Origin: Bryobacterales bacterium KBS 96
GTDB taxonomy: Bacteria > Acidobacteriota > Terriglobia > Bryobacterales > Bryobacteraceae
NCBI GenBank assembly: GCA_000381625.1
Contig: KB906767.1
Span: 1,652,629-1,716,628, forward strand
Direction: 5' to 3'
DNA: 64,000 nt
Shown: piece by piece, positions 1 to 8,747 of the stretch
Numbering within the stretch: position 1 is the first letter of the stretch
Layout of the letters: every line of letters starts with the position of its first letter
Made by a program: the position numbers and the translations under genes
The notes under the pieces: model-generated
Told to the model about the DNA's origin: nothing
Database searches by the model: none
What the model saw: only the letters and a program-made list of their open reading frames with translations

Positions 1-1542
1 ATCCCAATCGTAAAGAAGCGACGGACCCATCAAGTACGACACTTCCAGCCATCCCAGCTTCTCGCGATGAGGGCAATCCGTAAGCACATGCTGAAGGTTA
101 CTCTTGGCGGCCACGTCAATCAGACGATGAATTTCATTGAGAGTCTTGTTCGAGGAGGAAAACCGGCCTGTTTGTTCGACATCTAGATATAAAAACTGGC
201 CACGAAGGCTGTGGAGCACTGGAATGCCCGTCCGCTTCGCGGACTCGGGAGCGGCGCCATCCACTTGTACATACCGGAATCCGTAATAAGAAAAACGAGG
301 CGACCACTTTTCCGTTCCGGAGCCTCGAAGAATATAAGTGAAGTAAGTCGGCCCTCCGCCGGAAGATCGCTGACTTACCATGCCCGACGAATCGACCAAC
401 TCTCCCGGAGTTAATCGAACGCTTGCGCCCGCGGGTCCGGACACTACGATCTCCGGCCATCCCGCGAAATTCTGGCCCAGGTCGTAAACGAAAACTCCCG
501 GTTTCGGCTCACTCACGCGCACGGGGTCGAACGTTTCGCGCACTCTTGCAGGCGGACTAAAGTCAGCCGTCAGAAGGCCGCCCGGAGCCTCGGTATTTCC
601 AGCTTTGGCCCATCCGGAATCGTCAAATCCCGGACGATCCCATCCTTGCGGTTCCCGGCGCGCGTCGAAGTCTTCTCCACCGTACGTGTCGGAAAACATG
701 ATCGGACCGTCATGAACCTTCCACGACAAATTGGTGGCTATATCGGTCGAGCTACCGTCGTTGAATTCCAGGTGTACTTGCAACCACAAGCGGGGCGCTC
801 CGAACGATCCTGTATATTTCGCGTACCGCCCACCCACTACGTTGTAAAATCCATTTCCAAGCATCACTCCAATCGCGTTGGCGCCGGGCCTGAGCAACTT
901 TGTAACATCGTAAGATTCGTAATAGACGGTCTCGCGGAAATTAGTCCAAGCGGGCGCCAAAACATCATTTCCTACCTTCGCGCCATCGATTCGAAGCTCA
1001 TCGAACCCCAGGCCCGAAACGAAAGCAAGCGCGCGCCGCAACGGCCGATTAACAACAAATTCATGCCGAAACAACGGCATTGGGCCAGAGCGAAGCACAT
1101 TGGTTGGAGTCGAGATCCATCCGCCTTTCCGGTCGCGCACGTCCGTGATGCCCATCGTCCATTCAGCAGGTTCAGTCCATGCCGAAGCGCCGCCGAGCGC
1201 CGACCACACACGCACTTTCCACCAGCAGTGCTGAAACGAGCGCAGCGGCGCGCCCGCGTATGGAACCCATGCAGTTTCGGAGGAAGCAACTCGTCCGGAA
1301 CCCCACAGATCGCCGACGCCCGACCGGAGTTTCGCGGCGCTGCCGGCAACCAGGATTTCATAGGCTGTCTGCGAATCGCCGCGGTTGTCTGAATTCAGCT
1401 TCCAGCTAAGACGTGGATTGGCAGCCTCGATGCCAACGGGATCGCGCCGAGCGCCGCATTCCAATTGATAGGCGGTCAGTCCCGCGGCCCATGCGCTCCC
1501 AAAAGACAGCGCCGTGGCGGCGATGAACCATCTTGCAACCAT
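1..1542 (-). CDS. Alpha-L-rhamnosidase, GH78 family, secreted (3' end beyond window)
   Basis: The minus-strand frame is open for 514 codons from an ATG at 1542 to the window edge, so the C-terminus is missing. GH78 enzymes remove terminal alpha-L-rhamnose from plant glycosides and polysaccharides. A hydrophobic signal peptide (MVARWFIAATALSFGSAWA) is followed by a region resembling the GH78 N-terminal fibronectin-like part (ending in NPRLSWKL). Two beta-sandwich domains precede the start of the catalytic (alpha/alpha)6 barrel, marked by LTDCPHREKLGWLE, a hallmark of the family. The catalytic acidic residues beyond it are only partly in view. The start overlaps the stop of the upstream TPR gene by one base (TGATG), which suggests translational coupling. 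With the TonB receptor upstream it forms a likely operon for rhamnose-containing glycans; the substrate is inferred. Confidence 0.9.
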   Translation of the reverse strand, partial: MVARWFIAATALSFGSAWAAGLTAYQLECGARRDPVGIEAANPRLSWKLNSDNRGDSQTAYEILVAGSAAKLRSGVGDLWGSGRVASSETAWVPYAGAPLRSFQHCWWKVRVWSALGGASAWTEPAEWTMGITDVRDRKGGWISTPTNVLRSGPMPLFRHEFVVNRPLRRALAFVSGLGFDELRIDGAKVGNDVLAPAWTNFRETVYYESYDVTKLLRPGANAIGVMLGNGFYNVVGGRYAKYTGSFGAPRLWLQVHLEFNDGSSTDIATNLSWKVHDGPIMFSDTYGGEDFDARREPQGWDRPGFDDSGWAKAGNTEAPGGLLTADFSPPARVRETFDPVRVSEPKPGVFVYDLGQNFAGWPEIVVSGPAGASVRLTPGELVDSSGMVSQRSSGGGPTYFTYILRGSGTEKWSPRFSYYGFRYVQVDGAAPESAKRTGIPVLHSLRGQFLYLDVEQTGRFSSSNKTLNEIHRLIDVAAKSNLQHVLTDCPHREKLGWLEVSYLMGPSLLYDWD

Positions 1543-2750
1543 CAACGGTCCTGGCCCGCCCGCGCCGGTTCGGAATCAAGCTCCTGCCTGGTTACTTCCG
1601 AGGGCGGCAATGAGTCCTGGCGGCTTGCTTTTTCCGCCCGTAACCGCCGGAAAGCCGCAAGGGCCTTCTCCTGATCCGCCACGTTGCCGAGTGCCTTATA
1701 AGCTTGGGACAACCGATAGTAAGTAACTTCGTTGTTCGGGTTCAATGCGCTGGCGCGTTGCAACTCAGGAAGCGCGCCGCCGGGCTTTCCGGAGGCGAGC
1801 AGAACCGCCGCGATTCCTAAGCGAGCTTCCTCGAAATCGGGATAGTACTTCAGAGCTTGATCGAAGAATGTTTGCGCTTTGTCGAGTTGTCCCGATTTAC
1901 GATAGATTTCAGCCACCTCATAAGCCGCATTGGCATTCGTAGGATCAAATTCGAGTTCTTGTTCGAATTCCTTCAGGGCTTGTGGCGTATCGTCCACGTT
2001 CTGGCTCTGGCCGCGCCGGAGGAGCGCCCGGCCGAGGCGAAAGTGAATGCCCGGGCGATCCGGAGCAAGTTTCAGCACTTGCCGATATTCCGTGAGCGCG
2101 AGGTTATAGTCGCCCTGGCTCTCGTAGGCTTCGCCGGCGGCCTCATGCCGCCAAACCGAATCTGGCGCAACTTGCTTCAGCTTCACCAGAGTCAGGTAAG
2201 CGAAATTGGCGTAAATGCGAGAGGTCTCATAAAGAACTTCGGGATCTTTTGGATAGAGTTTGTTCAACTCCAGAGCGACTTCCATCGCCTGGCGATCGCG
2301 ATGCAAGCCGGTATAGGCTCTCTGCAATTGCAGACCACTCAAACGCCTTAACACCGAATCCATAGGTTTCCTAAACCCCTTTTCGAGGCCCGGCAACGCT
2401 TCGCTGTAGTGGCCCAGTTCGGCGAGACACATCGCCAGCAGAACATCCGTGTTCGGGAGGCTCGGCTTCAACTTCATGGCTTGACGAAGAGCCGGAACGG
2501 CTTTGTCGAACTTGCGTTCCTGAAAGTAAACGAGACCCAGGCGGCCATACACTTCCGCTGTTCCGGGAGACAACTGCTCCAACTTCTCATAGGCCCGTTC
2601 CGCATCGGCGTAACGGTGCTCGGAAAGAGCTCGTTCGCCTATTTCGTAATCACGCTGAAGTTCCGCGTTACCGTTCTGCGAATAGAGGCGTGAGGAACCA
2701 AGCGCAAAAAACAGGAAGGCTGCTGCTGGTCGCACGGCTCTCGTAATCAT
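1542..2750 (-). CDS. Secreted tetratricopeptide-repeat (TPR) protein
   Basis: A 402-residue protein with an N-terminal signal peptide (hydrophobic core AAAFLFFALGSS) followed by about ten 34-residue TPR units with the usual pattern (for example AEVYGRLGLVYFQERKFDKA and ANAAYEVAEIYRKSGQLDKA). The C-terminal ~25 residues are charged and probably disordered. The ATG at 2750 has a good ribosome-binding site (GGGAG) a few bases upstream. It lies 51 bp downstream of the TonB receptor and overlaps the rhamnosidase start by one base, so it is the middle gene of a three-gene operon. TPR proteins of this kind are protein-protein scaffolds; here it may act in the periplasm between receptor and hydrolase, which is inference. 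It carries no catalytic motif. Confidence 0.8.
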   Translation of the reverse strand: MITRAVRPAAAFLFFALGSSRLYSQNGNAELQRDYEIGERALSEHRYADAERAYEKLEQLSPGTAEVYGRLGLVYFQERKFDKAVPALRQAMKLKPSLPNTDVLLAMCLAELGHYSEALPGLEKGFRKPMDSVLRRLSGLQLQRAYTGLHRDRQAMEVALELNKLYPKDPEVLYETSRIYANFAYLTLVKLKQVAPDSVWRHEAAGEAYESQGDYNLALTEYRQVLKLAPDRPGIHFRLGRALLRRGQSQNVDDTPQALKEFEQELEFDPTNANAAYEVAEIYRKSGQLDKAQTFFDQALKYYPDFEEARLGIAAVLLASGKPGGALPELQRASALNPNNEVTYYRLSQAYKALGNVADQEKALAAFRRLRAEKASRQDSLPPSEVTRQELDSEPARAGQDR

Positions 2751-2801
2751 ATCTCCCGCATGAGGCCGTCCGGTGCAGGGCGGCCTTCACATGAGATTGG
2801 A

Positions 2802-5800
2802 TCACCAGGTAAATTTCGCTCCAAGCTGATTGATGCGACCGGGGTTCGCGCTCGTGATCTGGCCGAATTGAGGAGAACTCGCGTCGTAGGTCGGAGTGCC
2901 CCACTGCGTATGATTGAACGTATTGAAGGATTCCAGACGCAGTTGTAAATTCATCCGCTCTTTGACGGGAAAATTCTTGAAGAGCGATAGATCCCAGTTG
3001 TTTATGCCTGGGGCTCTCAGAATATTGCGGCCGGCGCTGCCGAAGACTCCTGGGGGCGCCTGAACGAACGCAGCGGTATTGAACCATTCGGCAATACTCT
3101 GGTGAAATCCGCTAGGGTACGGATTGCCGACGGTCATGGCCCGGTTTCCGCCGGATGCATCGAGCAGTCCGCCGGCATCAGGCGAAGTGATGGAGTACGG
3201 GAATCCTCGCTGGAACGTCAGGATTCCGTTTAGCTGCCAGTTGCCGAGAGCAATATCCACAACCTTCGGCGTGCTGCTGAGGAAGCGCTTGCCGCGGCCG
3301 AACGGCAAATCGTACACAAAGCTGCCGACGACGCGGTGGTCGACGTCGAAATCCGCCAGCCCACGATCGAGCCTCGTATTGTGATTGTCGATGGTCCCCT
3401 GATAGCCGCCGCCCGTGTTGCCAATGCCGGCCGCGGCCGATTTCTCGTCAATTGCCTTCGCCCAGGTATACACAGCAGTCATTGCGAGCGATCCGGTACG
3501 ATGCTCAACCTTGACGTTGCCTGAATTGTAATTTGAATTTCCAGACCAGTCGCTGTCGATATAGGTAACGAAATTCGGGTAAGGCCTTCGAGCCAACACC
3601 GGAGTTGGATTCGCTGGATCGGCAGGCGGAAAAGCCTGCGCAATATTGCGGCGCATCAAGAGGTGCGTTCCCTTGTTCCCGATATAGTTGACCTCAAGCG
3701 TCGTGTTCGGGCCGAGCTGCCGCTGCACCGAAAGGGACCACTGCTGGACATAAGGATTGCGGGGGTGCTCCGAGATGATCACCGCGATAAATGTGTTGTC
3801 GGCGGGGACCGCTGGTCCTTGCACGATGGGCGGGAACAACGAATCCGTGGTCAAAAGAGGCGTGGTCTGGCCCGCGCTCTGCTTATAGTCTCCGCGGCTG
3901 ACATAAGGATAGAGATCCGACGAACCGTCGGTCTCGCGCCCCTCGGCCGAATCCCAAAAGATGCCATACCCACCGCGAATTACTGTCTTGTCGCCGCCAA
4001 ATGGGCGCCATGCAAATCCGACGCGAGGAGCGAACGGAGTCAGGGAAGAGTCCGCCGGACTGTTTCTGCCGCAATACCGGTAGTAATTGCCGTCGATGAT
4101 TCCCTTCGCGACGAGCGACTGGTCCGCCATGCACAGACCACCTGCCGGATTCGTGACGTCCAGCCAGCCCATTCGATTGTGCGCTTCGTAAGGCACGCTG
4201 CGCCAATCCCATCGAAGGCCGAGATTCAACGTGAGGCTGGGGGTCACCTTCCAGTCGTCCTCAAAGTACGGCGCGAAGTATTTCAGCTTGAACTGGCGCG
4301 GATTGCCAGCTTGGCCGCCGACGCCGAATCCTCCCGGCTGGAACACCGCCGCATCGTTGTAATAGCCGAGCAGCATGTCGGCTATTGGATTGCCAGTCAC
4401 AAAACCGTTGAAGCTAAAATTGCCGAGGAAATTGTCGGCGAGGTCCCGATTGAGGCTCCATTGGCGGTACTCCACCCCCATCCCCAGCGTGTGATTCCCC
4501 CGAACGATCGTCAGAGAGTCCGCAAACTCCCACATCGGTTGATTGCTGGCGGTGTAGGCATTGACAGCGCCGCCGACGCCTGAATACCCGCCGGTCATGC
4601 CGATGCTGGGATAAACTCGCTGCGCCGGACTCAGATCGGTGAAGACACCCGTCAAGCCGAGTGATGAGATATCCGCCGGATCGGCCGGGTAACCACCCTG
4701 GTCAGCAGTAGCTTCCAGATATCCGAAGCGAAACTGGTTTACGATATTCGGCCCGAAGGTGATGGTATGGGAAACGGCCCAGTTTGTCGTATCCTCAACG
4801 AAGAAGTTATTGCCAATCGGCACATTCACACTGCCCGAATTCTGAGAACTATAGTCCGATACCGTTCCACGGCCAAAGATCGTCCCGAACTTACCCAAAT
4901 TTTGATCGATCCGGTAGGTTTGCTGATTCACGTCGTTCGGAAGCGACGTTGTCTGCCGGTAGTTTCCCTCCGCGAGATCAACGTTCGGAGCCGGGAAGAA
5001 CTTCTGTACTCCAAGCCTCGCGAGACGGGAATAACGATCCTGAGGAACCGTGTTATTCGGAAAGTTCAGCCCTGTTGTCGGATCGAGAATAGGCGTTGTG
5101 AAGTGGCCGGATAGTTCGGTGGGAGTGGGAACCAAATTCAGATTGTCGATTCCCTGACGAATTCTTGTTCCTTCGAAATTCGCCATGAAGAAAGTCTTAT
5201 TTCTGCCGTCGTAGAGCTTTGGAATGTATATCGGCCCGTCGATCACAAACCCAAACTGGTTTTGTCGCAAAGGCGGAATACCCGCCTGAAAATAACTCCG
5301 CGCATCGAAGAAATTATTCCGATCGAACTCAAACAGCGCTCCGTGGAAATCGTTTGTGCCGCCCTTGCTGATGATGTTGATCTGGTTGGCGCTGTAGCCG
5401 TACTCGGCCGAGTACGTCGCGGTCTGTTCTTTAAACTCCTGAATGGCATCCACGGATAGCACGACAGCCGGCGTGTTGAGAGAGGTATCGGTATTTACCA
5501 TACCGTCTAACAGGTAATTATTTGAGGTGGGCCGCGAACCGTTGATGCTGATGGCATCGCCTTCTCCCTGCCGCATCGAGCCCTGCTCGCCGCTGGTCTG
5601 GACCGCTCCCGCTCCGAGAAACAGCAGTTGCAGGAAGTTTCTCCCGTTCAGCGGCAATTGTGTCACTTGCCGCTGCGTCACAACCTGACCGACGCTGGAC
5701 GTTTCGGTTTCTACTGCAACTGTCGAGGCCTTGACGTCGATGGTCTCAGTAGTCGACCCGGCGGCAAGTTGCAGATCGATGCGAGCCACCTGCGCCACGT

Positions 5801-6092
5801 TCAATTGAATCCCGGACCGCTTCGCGGTTTGGAAGCCCGGCTGTGCCGCGCTGACCGAATAAACGCCGACAGGCAATAAAGTGAAGGAGTAATCGCCAGA
5901 ACCATTCGATACGCTATCGCGAGTTAATCCTGTTTGTTCACTCGTGACCGTAACTTTGGCTCCAGGCACGACGGCTCCAGTGGCATCTTTGATCGTACCC
6001 GTAATCTGGCCTGTTGCCGTCTGCGCATTCACCCCTATTGCCGCGCTAAGCAGGATGGAAATCAGGGCGCAGGTTAACAATGCTCTTTTCAT
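2802..6092 (-). CDS. TonB-dependent receptor, Oar-like with carboxypeptidase-regulatory-like domain
   Basis: A 1096-residue outer-membrane receptor. Residues 1-23 form a signal peptide ending ...GVNAQ. About residues 25-110 are a carboxypeptidase D regulatory-like beta-sandwich (GQITGTIKDATGAVVPGAKV). The plug follows, with NGRNFLQLLFLGAG, NNYLLDGM, TYSAEYGYSANQINIISKGG and a phenylalanine-rich strand. The rest is a 22-strand-type beta-barrel that ends in the aromatic residue expected for BAM recognition (AKFTW). Length and domain order match the acidobacterial Oar-like family. These receptors import large substrates using ExbBD-TonB energy. It is first in an operon with the TPR protein and GH78 rhamnosidase, so a rhamnose-containing oligosaccharide is a reasonable but unproven cargo. 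Confidence 0.92.
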   Translation of the reverse strand: MKRALLTCALISILLSAAIGVNAQTATGQITGTIKDATGAVVPGAKVTVTSEQTGLTRDSVSNGSGDYSFTLLPVGVYSVSAAQPGFQTAKRSGIQLNVAQVARIDLQLAAGSTTETIDVKASTVAVETETSSVGQVVTQRQVTQLPLNGRNFLQLLFLGAGAVQTSGEQGSMRQGEGDAISINGSRPTSNNYLLDGMVNTDTSLNTPAVVLSVDAIQEFKEQTATYSAEYGYSANQINIISKGGTNDFHGALFEFDRNNFFDARSYFQAGIPPLRQNQFGFVIDGPIYIPKLYDGRNKTFFMANFEGTRIRQGIDNLNLVPTPTELSGHFTTPILDPTTGLNFPNNTVPQDRYSRLARLGVQKFFPAPNVDLAEGNYRQTTSLPNDVNQQTYRIDQNLGKFGTIFGRGTVSDYSSQNSGSVNVPIGNNFFVEDTTNWAVSHTITFGPNIVNQFRFGYLEATADQGGYPADPADISSLGLTGVFTDLSPAQRVYPSIGMTGGYSGVGGAVNAYTASNQPMWEFADSLTIVRGNHTLGMGVEYRQWSLNRDLADNFLGNFSFNGFVTGNPIADMLLGYYNDAAVFQPGGFGVGGQAGNPRQFKLKYFAPYFEDDWKVTPSLTLNLGLRWDWRSVPYEAHNRMGWLDVTNPAGGLCMADQSLVAKGIIDGNYYRYCGRNSPADSSLTPFAPRVGFAWRPFGGDKTVIRGGYGIFWDSAEGRETDGSSDLYPYVSRGDYKQSAGQTTPLLTTDSLFPPIVQGPAVPADNTFIAVIISEHPRNPYVQQWSLSVQRQLGPNTTLEVNYIGNKGTHLLMRRNIAQAFPPADPANPTPVLARRPYPNFVTYIDSDWSGNSNYNSGNVKVEHRTGSLAMTAVYTWAKAIDEKSAAAGIGNTGGGYQGTIDNHNTRLDRGLADFDVDHRVVGSFVYDLPFGRGKRFLSSTPKVVDIALGNWQLNGILTFQRGFPYSITSPDAGGLLDASGGNRAMTVGNPYPSGFHQSIAEWFNTAAFVQAPPGVFGSAGRNILRAPGINNWDLSLFKNFPVKERMNLQLRLESFNTFNHTQWGTPTYDASSPQFGQITSANPGRINQLGAKFTW

Positions 6093-6514
6093 GCTGTATC
6101 TCCGCTGATCGCTCAGGCATTCTTCGACGTGGTAGTCTCCGGTTTTGAGTGACGATGAGCCGCCGGGATTACATCACGGGCAGAGTGTGCCGGTAAGCTC
6201 CCGGAGTTGTTCATGAAAGCCACCCCTGTTGAAAATGAATCAGGCGACACCTTCACCCGACTCAATTAGCTGACCCAGTACGTTGATGGGATGCTAGCAC
6301 CGGCGCGGTGGTTCAACAAGCAAAATGCGAGATTCAACACACGTTTCGCACCTCAAAATAGGTTTGATTGGCAAAAATACAGCTTAAGTGGCGTAGTCTG
6401 AATAACTTAGATTGCGCCATCGCATTGCCGCCAAGGTTAAGTGGTTGTTCTTGTGGATCCCGCTTTTTTTGCATTGCAAAACGCGGAATCACCCCGCGAG
6501 TTTCGATCGGTGGC
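6093..6514. other. Intergenic region upstream of the first TonB receptor
   Basis: About 420 bp without a convincing gene. It separates the divergently useful 5' end of the TonB receptor operon (start at 6092) from the 3' end of the SMR-like gene. It probably carries the receptor promoter and a long leader, but no clear -35/-10 pair, riboswitch fold or strong terminator was picked out by eye. Confidence 0.5.
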
Positions 6515-6826
6515 CTAGAGCCGCCGGAGCAGCATTACGGCGGCGACAATCACCACCACTGCAACGCCCCGGCGCCACGAAAATGCTTCGTGCAGCAAGG
6601 TCACACCGAATATCACGGCTGCGACAGCTTCAAGACCAAGCACCGCAACGTAGACAACACTCATATCGGCGCGCCGCATGGCACGCGCCTGCAGCAGGGC
6701 GCCGGCAATAAATAGAAACAGAAATGCCACTGTCGGCGCAAGACGCGTGGCGCCGGACGATGCTTTCATAAACAGCCCGCCTGCCGCAAAACACAACGCC
6801 GCCGTTACTAGGTAAACAATGTTCAT
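6515..6826 (-). CDS. Small multidrug resistance (SMR)-like four-helix membrane protein
   Basis: A 103-residue protein made almost wholly of four hydrophobic segments (about residues 3-20, 32-47, 58-76 and 84-100), the size and topology of SMR/DMT-superfamily transporters. The N-terminal pattern YLxxAxL...MKASSGATRL aligns with the EmrE start (YLGGAIL...MKFSEGFTRL). The glutamate that carries protons and substrate in EmrE (Glu14) falls on Phe13 here, so classical proton-coupled drug antiport is doubtful. It could be a diverged SMR or a half-size EamA-type protein. It stands alone, divergent from the TPR gene that follows. Confidence 0.65.
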   Translation of the reverse strand: MNIVYLVTAALCFAAGGLFMKASSGATRLAPTVAFLFLFIAGALLQARAMRRADMSVVYVAVLGLEAVAAVIFGVTLLHEAFSWRRGVAVVVIVAAVMLLRRL

Positions 6827-6975
6827 CGCCGGTCTAGTATTGTAGTAACCCTTACAGCTTGCACATGCCCGAACATCACATGCCCAAACACAGGGATTTG
6901 TTCTATCCGTATCCGAAATCGCCGCCGTACGCGTCTCCTAGGTGGGGGATGGACGCGCGCGGTTGCGCGTCGGAT

Positions 6976-7860
6976 ATGCGAAACATATCGAGATTGGTTT
7001 GGGCAGTGGTGATTGTTTTCATCGCGATTAGCTGCCCCGCAAGCGCAAGTACAACTGAAAGCGCCATGGCTCCGACGCCCGAAGCAGCGCTGAATCGGCT
7101 TTATAACTTCGATTTCAAGGGCGCTCACCACGAACTAAGCCAGTGGGATGCAGCCCATCCCGGAGATCCGCTCGGGCCCGCTCTGCAAGCCGCCACGTAT
7201 ATGTTTACCGAGTTTGCGCGTTTGCAAATCCTCGAAGGCGAATTCTTTGAAGACGACAAGGAGATTGCAAGCAAGAAGAAGCTGCAGGCAGACCCTACGA
7301 TCAAGGCCGAATTCTATAAAAGTGTGAACGCCGCGCAAAAGCTTGCCCAGGCCGCGCTCAAGAAGAATCCCAACGATCAGAACGCGCTGTTCGCCTACTC
7401 TATTGCGACGGGCGTTCAAACCGACTATGTCTCGTTGGTCGAGAAGCGTGGGTTGACGAGCCTCGGCTATGCCAAACAGGCTCAGGAATATACGCACCGG
7501 CTGTTGCAACTGAACCCTAAGTTCGTCGATGCCTATCTTACGAAAGGCTTTAGCCAATACCTGCTTAGCAGCTTGCCGTTCTTTGTGCGCTGGTTCGTGC
7601 ATTTCGATGGAGTTGAGCCCGACAAGCAGGCCGGCATCCAAAATCTGTCGAAAGTGGCCAATCACGGCCACTATTTCAAGGCATATGCCAAAATTCTGCT
7701 GGCGATTATCTATCTCCGCGAAAAACAGCCGGAGCACTCAGCTCAACTTCTGACTGAGTTGAGCAAAGAATATCCCGAAAATCCGTTGCTGCGCAAGGAG
7801 TTGAGCAAAATTGAGGAAGCTATGGTGCGCGGCGACTTTGGGCGGCCAGGGACGACCTAA
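6976..7860 (+). CDS. Secreted TPR-type protein, function unknown
   Basis: The ATG at 6976 is preferred because it starts directly with a signal peptide (MRNISRLVWAVVIVFIAI...ASA). An in-frame start at 6859 would add 39 residues of unlikely, Pro/His-rich sequence. The mature protein (about 270 residues) is helical with degenerate TPR pairs (ALKKNPNDQNALFAYSIATG, LLQLNPKFVDAYLTKGFSQY, PEHSAQLLTELSKEYPENPL). Such proteins occur widely in Acidobacteriota as uncharacterised periplasmic TPR proteins. The 3' end overlaps the convergent metallo-beta-lactamase gene by 41 bp. No enzymatic motif is visible. Confidence 0.75.
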   Translation: MRNISRLVWAVVIVFIAISCPASASTTESAMAPTPEAALNRLYNFDFKGAHHELSQWDAAHPGDPLGPALQAATYMFTEFARLQILEGEFFEDDKEIASKKKLQADPTIKAEFYKSVNAAQKLAQAALKKNPNDQNALFAYSIATGVQTDYVSLVEKRGLTSLGYAKQAQEYTHRLLQLNPKFVDAYLTKGFSQYLLSSLPFFVRWFVHFDGVEPDKQAGIQNLSKVANHGHYFKAYAKILLAIIYLREKQPEHSAQLLTELSKEYPENPLLRKELSKIEEAMVRGDFGRPGTT

Positions 7861-8680
7861 AATCACGCTCCGTCCGGTCTAGAAACGCGCGGTAGCCGTC
7901 AGGATCGACAAATGGGTTGGCCATCGTGCTTCCCAGGCGTTTCCGCTTTCCGGTCAAATCGAAAAACGAGCCGTGCGATGCAAGGAAAATGTCGCAGGGC
8001 AAGCCGCGCAGGATCTTAAACGTGTGCTCGTAATCCTGGGCGATCTGTGGATATTTCCTATTGCCAGCCAGCTTGTAACCAGGCGCAGACGTGCTGCAAA
8101 CGAACACAACGTTGTACATTTGGCCGTGGTCGGTGACCGTCGTGGTCCATGTGGTGCATCCCTTCGTGTGTCCCGGCGTGACATGCGCTGTCATTTTCAC
8201 ATTTCCGAGCGTGACCTGACTGCCATCGTCAACGATGCGGTCCACCTTCACGGGCGGGAATGTCAGTCTGTTGCCCCAGGCGAAATCGTCCCGATCGCCT
8301 GTCTCCAGGGAGGGCGCGTCACCCCGGCTTGCGACAAGCTGAGCGCCTGAGATTCGTTTCAACTCGGCCAACCCGCCCGCGTGGTCCATGTGAGCGTGGC
8401 TGTTCAGGAGAATCTTGACATTTGTCATTCGAAAGCCCAACGCCGCGACGTTGCGCTCGATCTGGGGAGCCGTTTCGCGAAGTCCGCCATCGAGCAGAAT
8501 GTCTCCTTTCGGCGTGGTGATCAGGAACGACGTCAGATCGGAAGCGCCGACGTAATACAAGTTATCCGCGATGCGAAACGGTTTCACCGGCTGGTTCCAG
8601 TTCCTCAAACTCGGAACAGCCGGCAGCGCAAAGAACAGCGGGAAGAGTGTGAGTACGGGCAGGCTCAGGCGAAGACACAT
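7820..8680 (-). CDS. Metallo-beta-lactamase fold hydrolase, subclass B3-like
   Basis: With the start at 8680 the protein has 286 residues and opens with a signal peptide (MCLRLSLPVLTLFPLFFALP). A longer frame from 8884 is rejected because it runs into pgk and lacks a signal peptide. The zinc ligands are clear: HAHMDH at residues 95-100, His171 in TPGHTKGCTTW, and a third His in LASHGSFFDL. The segment after the second motif (GHTxGCTTW) and the N-terminal FxIADNLYYVGASDLTSFLI block are typical of subclass B3 enzymes such as L1, THIN-B and BJP-1. The family hydrolyses beta-lactams in the periplasm; activity here is predicted only. It is divergent from pgk with a 67-bp gap. Confidence 0.85.
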   Translation of the reverse strand: MCLRLSLPVLTLFPLFFALPAVPSLRNWNQPVKPFRIADNLYYVGASDLTSFLITTPKGDILLDGGLRETAPQIERNVAALGFRMTNVKILLNSHAHMDHAGGLAELKRISGAQLVASRGDAPSLETGDRDDFAWGNRLTFPPVKVDRIVDDGSQVTLGNVKMTAHVTPGHTKGCTTWTTTVTDHGQMYNVVFVCSTSAPGYKLAGNRKYPQIAQDYEHTFKILRGLPCDIFLASHGSFFDLTGKRKRLGSTMANPFVDPDGYRAFLDRTERDFRSSLAAQSRRAP

Positions 8681-8747
8681 GACAATGCGGCGAGGATAAC
8701 ACGCGGTTGAACGAGACGGACCAACGCGTTCCCTAAAATGGTTACGT

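Noticed and set aside
646-1392. A 248-codon frame on the plus strand and several smaller minus-strand frames at the left edge
   Set aside because: The minus-strand frame running to the window edge encodes a recognisable GH78 rhamnosidase, which explains these as shadows.
3663-4583. A 306-codon open frame on the plus strand
   Set aside because: Antisense shadow of the TonB receptor barrel; no ribosome-binding site or domain.
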